Assembly (NCBI GenBank): GCA_913061095.1
Contig: CAJXVM010000001.1
Coordinates: 248,001-312,000, forward strand
Length of the DNA: 64,000 nt
Direction: 5' to 3'
Origin: an uncultured Ignavibacteria bacterium
Lineage (GTDB): Bacteria; Bacteroidota; Ignavibacteria; SZUA-365
Part shown: one piece after another, positions 30,201 to 37,496 of the stretch
Layout of the letters: every line of letters begins with the position of its first letter
Numbering within the stretch: position 1 is the stretch's first letter
Notes under the pieces: generated by a model
What the model saw: the letters and a program-made list of their open reading frames with translations, nothing else
Told to the model about the DNA's origin: nothing
Databases searched by the model: none
Program-made: the position numbers and the translations under genes

Positions 30201-30985
30201 GCAGCAAGAGCCTGCTGTTCACATTTGCAACGACGAACATTCTGTTGGGTCCGGGTGACACGCTCCGCGGAGCACGGTATCCTTCGGATTACGAGTTCCG
30301 CTTTGCCGATGAGATCATTGACACATCGGCCGCTTTGTTCGGGTCGCCGGAAGTACCGGTGAATTTCACGGTATACAATGTCACCGAGGATCATCGCATT
30401 CCGTTCATCTTTGTGGACACCGACCGCAATCAGAAACTCTCGAAGACCGATCAGGTCGCATTTTTCGATCTCAAGCAAAACGGGGATCCGACGTTTACCT
30501 GGATCATGGCGTTCGAGAACCGTCCGAGTGTCCCGCGTGATACGGTGTATGATTTCGGGGACGGTGATCTGCTCATACTCAATACTACCAAGCCCTTCCG
30601 CAACGGTGATGTGTACAGTTTCTCCCCGTCACTACCGGAAGTGGACGAGGTGGAAGCCGGCGATGAGCTCAGCCGTGTGGGCGTCGTTCCCAATCCTTAC
30701 GTGTCCGCCACGGCACATGAATCCCCTCTTCCACCGGGCATTACGACGGGTCGCGGCGAACGCAAGGTTGATTTCATCCATGTCCCCGCCGATTCGAAGA
30801 TCAGCATTTTCACTTCACGCGGCGACCATGTGATCACGCTTCGCCATGACAGTGCGATCAACGACGGCACGGTCACCTGGAATCTGAAGACCAAGGAAAA
30901 TCTCGACATCGCCTATGGCGTATACTTTTACGTGCTGGAATCCCCCGCGGGTGAGAAATCCGGAAAAATCGCCATCATCAAGTAG
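27218..30985 (+). CDS. Large secreted cassette protein with Ca-binding DNDxDG repeats, FN3-like domain and T9SS-like C-terminus
   Basis: 1255 aa. Signal peptide (MKALRYILACALLLAASQALA-Q). At least four thrombospondin-type-3-like acidic repeats occur (DGIDNDNDADF, DGIDNDLDGVIDENF, DLVDNDRDWNIDFDD, DGIDNDNDGIIDQEDF), which classically bind calcium. An FN3-like stretch starts near residue 630 (PDKPTLTVVPGDGEVTLYWD ... GYKIYKATDPNF). The end has the PNPY variant of the sorting domain (GVVPNPYVSATAHES ... AYGVYFYVLESPAGEKSGKI). It lies between the TonB receptor (43 bp) and the PorV-like barrel (18 bp). The 1095-aa protein at 56524 has the same order of parts and the same neighbours. I infer a surface partner of the receptor, possibly analogous to SusD-like components but unrelated in sequence. 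No enzyme motif seen. Confidence 0.8.
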   Translation: MKALRYILACALLLAASQALAQSGREFRRSNVMAGNRVKTVYGNWGVIGQPATGGPRGAWIYDNNGYLGDVSPFVGAEVQWNGTTFHSVVTAPMDRPTARRDESPSGIPWTWEPVSGYFNASQSGVALFTDPETWPSFWPDKLNDATDPGWRGSWNGFFGKTSSSDEETFFVMDDNADERFNFAGNNTLGVAFKPDAQNPSRNGLALEMRVRGLQWAQFLAQDNIFWLYEIQNTGTTNYNRAVFGMLVGTYIGVTGGDDTPGEYDDDFSFFDVEKDLTYTGDYPDNNSRNPSWVGPVGLVGYAFLESPGNPFDGIDNDNDADFSSSAPLFESDSFDSTLITPGMTLVVIDENFERSTVEIGSGTQTISTRGADIEINPGSTRLAEGNVILDNQGNSIINPNAYDGIDNDLDGVIDENFYLHYRQLKRDTQGNTLIDILRPVRYVDYVTGSGTVDLMVDERRDDLVDNDRDWNIDFDDVGRDGVDETNDFGEGDGSPTSGYDFGGIDTGLPGEPNIDKTDVDESDQVGLTSFQYFTPASEITLADDDDLWDRMAPGFFDVPRSIINNRPQRGEDGDFIYGSGYFPLLAGATERFSLALVYGGGEGGFTTDLADLLKHRETVQKIYNSNYRFPVAPDKPTLTVVPGDGEVTLYWDRKAERSFDPVLKEFDFEGYKIYKATDPNFIDAATVTNADGIVVGFKPLVQFDLINDIQGYFRPSPVLFETVSGRSYNLGSNTGLEHSYVDQDVENGRTYYYAVVAYDRGNEQTDIFPAENSKRIRLTATGEPELDINTAVVVPNAPVAGYQDALSGVELTAEQSVATGSLAYEVIDPMRLDANTYEVTFQDVMSDGIDNDNDGIIDQEDFNEVAQITTTYSVLNKTQQSFVFTALDTLPVKLPHENINTADVLVKDANGPVNASRYRIDARRGDIRPTSPTSLSGQFEILYTYYPVYRSPYIRNSPYVSEAKDSDIFDGLQINFQNDWQIRLIDSLSGFNTGSKSLLFTFATTNILLGPGDTLRGARYPSDYEFRFADEIIDTSAALFGSPEVPVNFTVYNVTEDHRIPFIFVDTDRNQKLSKTDQVAFFDLKQNGDPTFTWIMAFENRPSVPRDTVYDFGDGDLLILNTTKPFRNGDVYSFSPSLPEVDEVEAGDELSRVGVVPNPYVSATAHESPLPPGITTGRGERKVDFIHVPADSKISIFTSRGDHVITLRHDSAINDGTVTWNLKTKENLDIAYGVYFYVLESPAGEKSGKIAIIK

Positions 30986-31003
30986 CCAAGACACGGAGAG
31001 CCT

Positions 31004-32023
31004 ATGAACACCCTGCTACGATTCGTTCTGCCCGGACTGCTTCTCGCCGCCCTTCCGTTCGCGGCGCAGGCGCAGAGCAAAGTCGGCACGACCGCGGCAC
31101 AGTTCCTCGGCATCGGCGTAGGTCCCCGTGCCGTGGCGATGGGCAGCGCCTATGTCGCGATGGGCGACGATGCGTCGTCGATGTACTGGAATCCCGGCGC
31201 CATGGCGCGCATGGGACATTCCCAGGTGATGGCATCGCATACCGGCTGGCTTGTCGACACCGATCTGAACTGGGTCGGATTGTCCCTCGCCCTTACACCG
31301 AGTGACGCAATCGGCATCAGCCTGACGCAGCTCGATTACGGTGAGGAAGAAGTGCGCACCGTGACCATGCCGGAAGGCACCGGTGCACGATGGACAGCCC
31401 AGGACCTCGCGTTCACCCTTACATACTCGCGCAACCTGACCGATCGCTTTTCGATCGGCGGATCGTTCAAATACATCACGCAGCAGATCTGGAACGAGAG
31501 CGCATCGACCATTGCCTTCGACGTGGGACTGATTTTCACCACGCCGTTCGACGGGCTCCGTCTTGGGGCCGTCCTGTCGAATTTCGGCGGGGACATGCGG
31601 CTCGACGGGAAGGATCTGACACGCCGGATTGATCTCGATCCCGAAAACAGCGGAAACAATGAAACCATCGTTGCCGATCTGAAAACTGATTCATGGGAGC
31701 TGCCCCTGTTTTTCCGCGCGGGTATTTCCTATGACATGCTCAGGGGCGAGCTGATGCGCTTCACCGTTTCCGCCGATGCCGTGCGACCGAACGACAACAA
31801 CGAACACGTCAACATCGGTGGTGAATTCGGTTACCGGGAAATGTTTTTCATCCGCGCCGGGTATAAGGCACTCTTCCTCACGGAATCACAGGAAGGACTG
31901 ACCGCCGGTGTGGGTCTCTATTATCCCCTGTTTGGTACGACCGCGGCCGCGATTGACTATACGTACCAGGAATTCGGACTGTTCGATGGTGTGAATACAA
32001 TCACATTCTCCGTCGATTTTTGA
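31004..32023 (+). CDS. PorV/PorQ-family outer-membrane protein
   Basis: 339 aa. Signal peptide (FVLPGLLLAALPFAAQAQ). The PorV/PorQ (UPF0164) signature follows: GTTAAQFLGIGVGPRAVAMG, then SAYVAMGDDASSMYWNPGAMA. Amphipathic strands end NTITFSVDF, the usual barrel-closing aromatic terminus. In characterised T9SS organisms PorV shuttles cargo to the attachment complex. Lineages such as this carry many paralogues, often beside TonB receptors, whose roles are unresolved. GGAGAG lies just upstream of the ATG. It is the third gene of the LacI-headed run; a related protein sits at the same place in the second cassette (55406-56458). Confidence 0.88.
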   Translation: MNTLLRFVLPGLLLAALPFAAQAQSKVGTTAAQFLGIGVGPRAVAMGSAYVAMGDDASSMYWNPGAMARMGHSQVMASHTGWLVDTDLNWVGLSLALTPSDAIGISLTQLDYGEEEVRTVTMPEGTGARWTAQDLAFTLTYSRNLTDRFSIGGSFKYITQQIWNESASTIAFDVGLIFTTPFDGLRLGAVLSNFGGDMRLDGKDLTRRIDLDPENSGNNETIVADLKTDSWELPLFFRAGISYDMLRGELMRFTVSADAVRPNDNNEHVNIGGEFGYREMFFIRAGYKALFLTESQEGLTAGVGLYYPLFGTTAAAIDYTYQEFGLFDGVNTITFSVDF

Positions 32024-32149
32024 CATCAAGATCATTGCAGAAACATGCATGCAACCCTCTTCCCCGTATTAAGAATACATCGTAAATGAACTTCTTTTTT
32101 CAGTGGTTCGTTTGTATTTCAACATTTTAACTTTCTGGAGGTTCTGTCT

Positions 32150-35100
32150 ATGAGAAAAGGCAACCTTGCGCTCGCCATGGTGATGATGTTGATGTTCAGC
32201 GTTTCTGCATTCGCGCAGAACGTGAATGTTACAATCATCGCCAATACGGCGACCGTACCTGACACCCTGTGGCCCGACCAGGCCGTCTTACAGGTACGTG
32301 GCGACACGGCACCGCTGACCTGGGACAACCAGACCGGCGTGACGATGACCAACATCGGCGGCGATTACTGGGCGGCCACCGTCGAGTTCCCCGCCAATGC
32401 AACAATCAAATTCAAATTCTTCACCAATGCTGTTGACGCCGAAGGCGACAACGCGAACAAGGGTTGGGAGAACAATATTCTCAACACCGGCGATCGTGTG
32501 CTTGAGACATCCGATGCCGATACCACATTGCCGCTGCAGTTCGTCAACGGTTCTCCGGATCAGCAGGAGCAGTACTGGCGTCCCTGGCCGCCGCAACAGG
32601 ACAGCATCGCCGTCTGGGTGCGCGTCAACATGCAGGGATGGCAGGGCTTCAACCCGGCAGCGCAGAAAGTCGGTATCCGCGGCGCAGCCTCCCCCGGTTT
32701 CCTGGGCAACCTGAGCTGGGGAAACACGCTCTTCCTCGAGCAGGAGCAGCCGCACGGAAACGGCGGCAGCCAGCAGTACGCGGCAGGCAACTTCTACTCC
32801 GGCCTCGTGCTCATTCCGCGCGACTCCGTCTCGGAAGCACAGAACATCGAATACAAATTCGTAATCATGGATTCGGATGATCCCACCGCCGACCCGGCGC
32901 ACTGGGAGCAGATCGACAACCGTTCGTTCCCGATCCCCATCGGCAAGGCGGACACCACGCTGCACTGGGCATGGTTCCAGAACGTCCGGCCGGTACCCTT
33001 CGTCGGGGCCGACACCGTCACGGTCAACTACACCGTTGACATGAGCAAGGCCATTCAGGAGCGCGGCTTCGCCACCGGCGATACTATTCTCGTGCAGACC
33101 GGCTGGAACGGCACGGCGCGCAACCTCAGTGATGAGAGTCCCACGCGCACCATCCTGACGCAGCAGGGCTTCACGAACACATACGTCGGATCGGAGACGC
33201 TGGTGCTCAACAAAGGCAGCCAGATCTTCTATCAGTACTACGTGGTGAAGGAAGGCCAGGATATCCGTGAGACCTATTACAATTTCGACTGGGACGGAGA
33301 GGTCTCGCTCGCCGAGCGCCGCATCTTCGTACCGGAAGACGACGTGGTTGATATCATGGATACCGAGGACAGCCAGACGAGTGCAAACCGCATGCCGGTG
33401 TTCCGCAACACCAGCGTTCTCGCGCGTCCGGTGACGGTGACCTGGGAGCTGGATATCCGTCCGGCCGTTTACCAGGTACTCGCCGGTGACACACTGCGCG
33501 ACATCCAGGGCAATGAGAACGTCACGACCCCCGAGTTCATTTTCAACAATGGCGTATGGATGAACGGTCCTGCGACCGGTGACTGGACGACCTGGGGTCT
33601 GACGCTCCGTGAGACGCTCTCCAAACAGATGGTCGACGACGGTACGGGCGGCGACGCCGTGGCCGGCGACTCCATCTACACCGTGCAGCTCATGTACGCT
33701 CCCGACAGCACGGGCTCAAAGCGCTTCGTGGGACAGGAGTACAAGTTCGGCATCAACGGTGGTGACAACGAGGGCGGTGAAGGCGGATTCGGCAACAACC
33801 ATCTCGCCAACATCGATGACTCGCAGGACGAAGTCACGATCCGCACCCAGTGGGGATCGATGAATCCCAACTTCTACGATGCGTGGGATTACGATGCCGT
33901 TGCTCCGCGTCCGCAGGTCGCGAAGGTGACGATCATCGCCAACACGGCGAGTGTGCCTGACACGCTATGGCCCGACCAGGCCGTCGTACAGGTGCGTGGC
34001 GACACGGCACCGCTGACCTGGGACAACCAGACCGGCGTGACACTTACCAACATCGGCGGTGACTACTGGGCGGCTACCGTCGAGTTCCCCGCCAACACGA
34101 CTGTCAACTACAAGTTCTTTACCAATGCGGTTGACGCCGAGGGCGACAACGCGAACAAGGGCTGGGAGAATGACATCGATCCGGACGGCAACCGCGTGTT
34201 GCAGACCACAAGTGGCGAAACCACACTTCCCGTACAGTTCGTCAACGGCTCTCCTGACCGCCAGGAACAGTACTGGCGTCCCTGGCCGCTGCAGCAGGAC
34301 AGCATCGCAGTCTGGGTGCGCGTCAACATGCAGGGATGGCAGGGATTCAACGCCGCATCCCAGAAAGTCGGTATCCGCGGCGCGGCCTCTCCCGGGTTCC
34401 TCGGAAATCTGAGCTGGGGCAATACACTCTTCCTCGAGCAGGAGCAGCCGCACGGCAACGGCGGCAGCCAGCAGTACGCGGCCGGCAACTTTTACTCCGG
34501 CCTCGTGCTCATCCCGCGCGATTCCGTCTCGGAAGCACAGTCCATCGAGTACAAATTCGTGATCGTGGATTCCGACGATCCCACCGCCGATCCGTCGCGC
34601 TGGGAGCAAATCGACAACCGCTCGTTCCCGATCCCCATCGGCAAGGCCGACACCACGCTGCACTGGGTCTGGTTCGAGAACGTCCGTCCGGTACCGTTCG
34701 TGGGCGCCGACACCGTGACGGTCAACTACACTGTTGACATGAGCAAGGCCATCCAGGAGCGCGGCTTCGCCACCGGCGATACGATCCTGGTGCAGACCGG
34801 CTGGAACGGCACGGCGCGCAATCTCAGCGATGAGAGCCCCACGCGCACTATCCTCACCCAGCAGGGCTTCACGAACACGTATGTCGGATCGGAGACCCTG
34901 GTGCTCAACAAGGGCAGCCAGATCTTCTACCAGTACTACGTGGTCAAGGAAGGCCAGGACATCCGTGAGACCTACTACAATTTCGACTGGGACGGAGAAG
35001 TCTCGCTGGCCGAGCGGCGCATCTTCGTGCCGGAGGATGACGTGGTTGACGTCATGGATATCGAAGACAGCCAGACCAGCGCGAATCGCATGCCGATATT

Positions 35101-35905
35101 CCGCAACACCAGCGTCCTCGCACGACCGGTGACTGTAACCTGGGAGCTGGACCTTCGTCCGGCATTCTACCAGGTGCTCGCCGGTGACACGCTGCGCGAC
35201 ATCCAGGGTAACGAACATGTTACTACGACGGATTTCATCGTGAACAGCGGCGTCTGGATGAACGGTCCTGCGACCGGTGACTGGACGACCTGGGGTCTGA
35301 CGCTCCGTGAGACGCTCTCGAAACAGATGGTCGACGACGGTACCGGCGGCGACGCCGTGGCCGGCGACACCATCTACACCGTACAGATGATGTACGCTCC
35401 CGACAGCACGGGCTCAAAGCGCTTCGTGGGTCAGGAGTACAAGTTCGGCATCAACGGCGGCGACAACGAGGGTGGTGAAGGCGGATTCGGCAACAACCAT
35501 CTCGCCAACATCGACGACTCGCAGGACGAGGTCACGATCCGCACCCAGTGGGGATCGATGAATCCCAATTTCTACGATGCGTGGGATTACGATGCAGGCG
35601 GACCTGTTGTCGTTTCTGTCGCTCAGCTTGACAAAGCGCCGACCGGTTACACGCTCAGTCAGAACTACCCGAATCCCTTCAACCCGAGTACAACGATCAC
35701 CTATTCCATCACGTCATCTGAGTACGTGACGGTCAAGATCTATGACATGCTCGGCAACGAAGTCGGGACGGTGGTCGAGCGTTACCAGAATCCAGGCACC
35801 TACCAGGTGACCCTCGACGCGGCAAACCTCGAAAGCGGAACGTACTTCTACCGCATGACGGCAGGAGATTTCAGCCAGGTTCGCAAAATGAGCCTTGTGA
35901 AGTAA
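32150..35905 (+). CDS. Secreted protein of two near-identical 566-aa CBM-like halves plus T9SS sorting domain
   Basis: 1251 aa. Signal peptide at 1-23 (…SVSAFAQ). Two tandem 566-residue units then fill most of the protein. Each unit begins with a starch-binding/CBM20-like fold signature (VRGDTAPLTWDNQTGV ... GGDYWAATVEFPA). At least three further E-set-like modules follow (IAVWVRVNMQGW..., VTVNYTVDMSKAI...GDTILVQTGWNG, VTWELDIRPAVYQVLAGDTL). The C-terminus is a canonical T9SS type A domain (YPNPFNPSTTITYSITSSEY ... ESGTYFYRMTAGDF ... MSLVK). GGAGG lies 8 nt before the ATG. A 126-bp AT-rich leader separates it from the PorV-like gene, so it may have its own promoter. Carbohydrate binding is inferred from fold-like patterns only. 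A strong terminator follows. Confidence 0.85.
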   Translation: MRKGNLALAMVMMLMFSVSAFAQNVNVTIIANTATVPDTLWPDQAVLQVRGDTAPLTWDNQTGVTMTNIGGDYWAATVEFPANATIKFKFFTNAVDAEGDNANKGWENNILNTGDRVLETSDADTTLPLQFVNGSPDQQEQYWRPWPPQQDSIAVWVRVNMQGWQGFNPAAQKVGIRGAASPGFLGNLSWGNTLFLEQEQPHGNGGSQQYAAGNFYSGLVLIPRDSVSEAQNIEYKFVIMDSDDPTADPAHWEQIDNRSFPIPIGKADTTLHWAWFQNVRPVPFVGADTVTVNYTVDMSKAIQERGFATGDTILVQTGWNGTARNLSDESPTRTILTQQGFTNTYVGSETLVLNKGSQIFYQYYVVKEGQDIRETYYNFDWDGEVSLAERRIFVPEDDVVDIMDTEDSQTSANRMPVFRNTSVLARPVTVTWELDIRPAVYQVLAGDTLRDIQGNENVTTPEFIFNNGVWMNGPATGDWTTWGLTLRETLSKQMVDDGTGGDAVAGDSIYTVQLMYAPDSTGSKRFVGQEYKFGINGGDNEGGEGGFGNNHLANIDDSQDEVTIRTQWGSMNPNFYDAWDYDAVAPRPQVAKVTIIANTASVPDTLWPDQAVVQVRGDTAPLTWDNQTGVTLTNIGGDYWAATVEFPANTTVNYKFFTNAVDAEGDNANKGWENDIDPDGNRVLQTTSGETTLPVQFVNGSPDRQEQYWRPWPLQQDSIAVWVRVNMQGWQGFNAASQKVGIRGAASPGFLGNLSWGNTLFLEQEQPHGNGGSQQYAAGNFYSGLVLIPRDSVSEAQSIEYKFVIVDSDDPTADPSRWEQIDNRSFPIPIGKADTTLHWVWFENVRPVPFVGADTVTVNYTVDMSKAIQERGFATGDTILVQTGWNGTARNLSDESPTRTILTQQGFTNTYVGSETLVLNKGSQIFYQYYVVKEGQDIRETYYNFDWDGEVSLAERRIFVPEDDVVDVMDIEDSQTSANRMPIFRNTSVLARPVTVTWELDLRPAFYQVLAGDTLRDIQGNEHVTTTDFIVNSGVWMNGPATGDWTTWGLTLRETLSKQMVDDGTGGDAVAGDTIYTVQMMYAPDSTGSKRFVGQEYKFGINGGDNEGGEGGFGNNHLANIDDSQDEVTIRTQWGSMNPNFYDAWDYDAGGPVVVSVAQLDKAPTGYTLSQNYPNPFNPSTTITYSITSSEYVTVKIYDMLGNEVGTVVERYQNPGTYQVTLDAANLESGTYFYRMTAGDFSQVRKMSLVK
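32228..33925 (+). repeat. First copy of a 1698-bp in-frame tandem duplication
   Basis: Runs from the Val of VTIIANTATVPDTLWPDQAV to just before the second copy. The offset between equivalent codons at both ends of the units is exactly 1698 bases, so there is no net indel. Confidence 0.9.
33926..35596 (+). repeat. Second copy of the 1698-bp tandem duplication
   Basis: Begins VTIIANTASVPDTLWPDQAV and ends at the second NFYDAWDYDA. I count about 40 amino-acid differences from copy one by eye, mostly in the first 130 residues and the last third. Long stretches are identical even at third codon positions. Confidence 0.9.
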
Positions 35906-35931
35906 ACACCGCTTCTCCCTTCTACGAACAT

Positions 35932-35970
35932 CCCCGTCCCTCCGCAATGCGGTGGGACGGGGATTTTTTT
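35932..35970 (+). terminator. Intrinsic terminator after the duplicated CBM-like gene
   Basis: CCCCGTCCC and CCGC pair with GCGG and GGGACGGGG around an AAT loop. The stem is followed by A and seven T's at 35964-35970. Confidence 0.92.
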
Positions 35971-36025
35971 ATCAGCACCCGGATGAAAGGTGCACACCTG
36001 CGTCCGGGAACGCATCAGCAAGCTT

Positions 36026-37480
36026 TCATCGCAGGACAATACGTTCCGTACTGAGTTCACCACGTTCCGTCATGACGCGCAGGAAATACTGTCCGCGCGG
36101 CAGGGATGCGACGTCGAGCAGAAGCTGTCCGTTATCCGAGAAATACGAGACTTCGTGGCGGCGTCCAAGCATATCACAGAGGATAGCATCGCGCACTTCG
36201 TGACCGCTTCCCGTGTGATCCTCGAGTCGGACGACAAGGTGATCCTGTGCAGGATTGGGATATGCGTACAAATCCAGGGTCTGCGGCTGGAATGCGGGCG
36301 CATCGACATCAAGCGTCAGATCGCCGATGGAGCAGTTGAAGACAACCGAGGGCTCGGGTTCCGGAAGACCGATCTGATACCCGTAATTCGCACCGGCGAC
36401 GCAGATCACCTGCCGGTCCTGATGCAGCGCAAACGCGTGATGCCCGAATATCAACTGGTTGGAGATAATCCCCTCCGCCGCGGCGATGTCACTCCAGGGG
36501 ATTTCGGATGGGACTTTTTCAGGAATGCGACGTTCCGCGGCATCATTGAATCCGAGCTGGCCGTGAATATTGGCTCCCCACGCATACATCGCATTCTCAT
36601 CTGTCGTGGCATACACGAAGGAAGAGCCCGCTTCGCAATCCTTCCAGACTTCGGACACAGCAGTGATTTCCATCGGTTCGGTCCGTTGAAAATAATCGCC
36701 CTGCCCGAGCTGACCGTTCCCGTTGAATCCCCAGCTCCAGAGCTTCCCGTCCGCGGTGACGCCGGTGGAGAATTCGAAGCCGGCCGAAATCGAAATCCAT
36801 TCGCGCGTGCTGTCCACAAGTCCCGGCTCCGCAAGGAACTGCACTTCCGCTCCCTGCCCGAGCTGACCGTTTGGTCCGCCACCCCAGCTGTACAGATGTC
36901 CTTCACGCGTAACCGCGAGCACGTGTACACCGCCTGCGCTCACCATCGCCCACTCATGATCCCCCAGCACCCTGACCGGCTCTCTGAGCTGGTTGCCACT
37001 CTCTCCGTTTCCCACCTGACCATACGGATTATATCCCCACGCCCAGAGCGATCCGTCGCTTCTGATGGCGTACGAAGTGGCATACCCCGCATCGATTGAG
37101 ATCCAGTCGGTCTCCTCTCCGATTTGTGTTGGAATAAGACGGTCATCGGTATCACCGTGCCCGAGCTGCCCGCGGCCATTGAGACCGAAAGACCACAGTG
37201 AGCCGTCACGCTTGAGAGCGAGCGTATGAAATCCCCCGGCTTCGACATCCGCCCAGTCGGTGTCGTCGGTCAGCCGGCTGAAGGTCTCCCGCGGATCCGT
37301 ATCGCCGGTTCCGAGCTGCCCGTTCCCGTTGTACCCGCAGCCCCAGAGCGTTCCGTCGGAAAGCACTGCGAGAGAAAATTCACCACCCGCGGTAATGACC
37401 GACCATTGCTGCCCGAGAGCAGGAGCGGATACGGAGAAAAACATGATCACCGCAATGCTGTATCTCGAAATGATGTTCAT
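36026..37480 (-). CDS. RCC1-repeat propeller protein with T9SS sorting domain
   Basis: 484 aa from ATG 37480, chosen because GGAGA lies 6 nt upstream; the longer frame to 37510 would overlap the upstream gene's stop. Signal peptide (IAVIMFFSVSAPALGQ). About seven RCC1-type blades of ~50 residues follow (GGEFSLAVLSDGTLWGCGYN + GNGQLGTGD, GGFHTLALKRDGSLWSFGLN, GYATSYAIRSDGSLWAWGYN and similar), forming one seven-bladed propeller. The C-terminus is a T9SS type A domain (YAYPNPAQDHLVVRLED ... LPRGQYFLRVMTERG). Secreted RCC1 proteins are usually binding scaffolds. It lies 16 bp downstream of the VWA protein gene, probably in one transcript. No catalytic motif. Confidence 0.9.
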   Translation of the reverse strand: MNIISRYSIAVIMFFSVSAPALGQQWSVITAGGEFSLAVLSDGTLWGCGYNGNGQLGTGDTDPRETFSRLTDDTDWADVEAGGFHTLALKRDGSLWSFGLNGRGQLGHGDTDDRLIPTQIGEETDWISIDAGYATSYAIRSDGSLWAWGYNPYGQVGNGESGNQLREPVRVLGDHEWAMVSAGGVHVLAVTREGHLYSWGGGPNGQLGQGAEVQFLAEPGLVDSTREWISISAGFEFSTGVTADGKLWSWGFNGNGQLGQGDYFQRTEPMEITAVSEVWKDCEAGSSFVYATTDENAMYAWGANIHGQLGFNDAAERRIPEKVPSEIPWSDIAAAEGIISNQLIFGHHAFALHQDRQVICVAGANYGYQIGLPEPEPSVVFNCSIGDLTLDVDAPAFQPQTLDLYAYPNPAQDHLVVRLEDHTGSGHEVRDAILCDMLGRRHEVSYFSDNGQLLLDVASLPRGQYFLRVMTERGELSTERIVLR

Positions 37481-37496
37481 AAAGTATCTCCATTGA

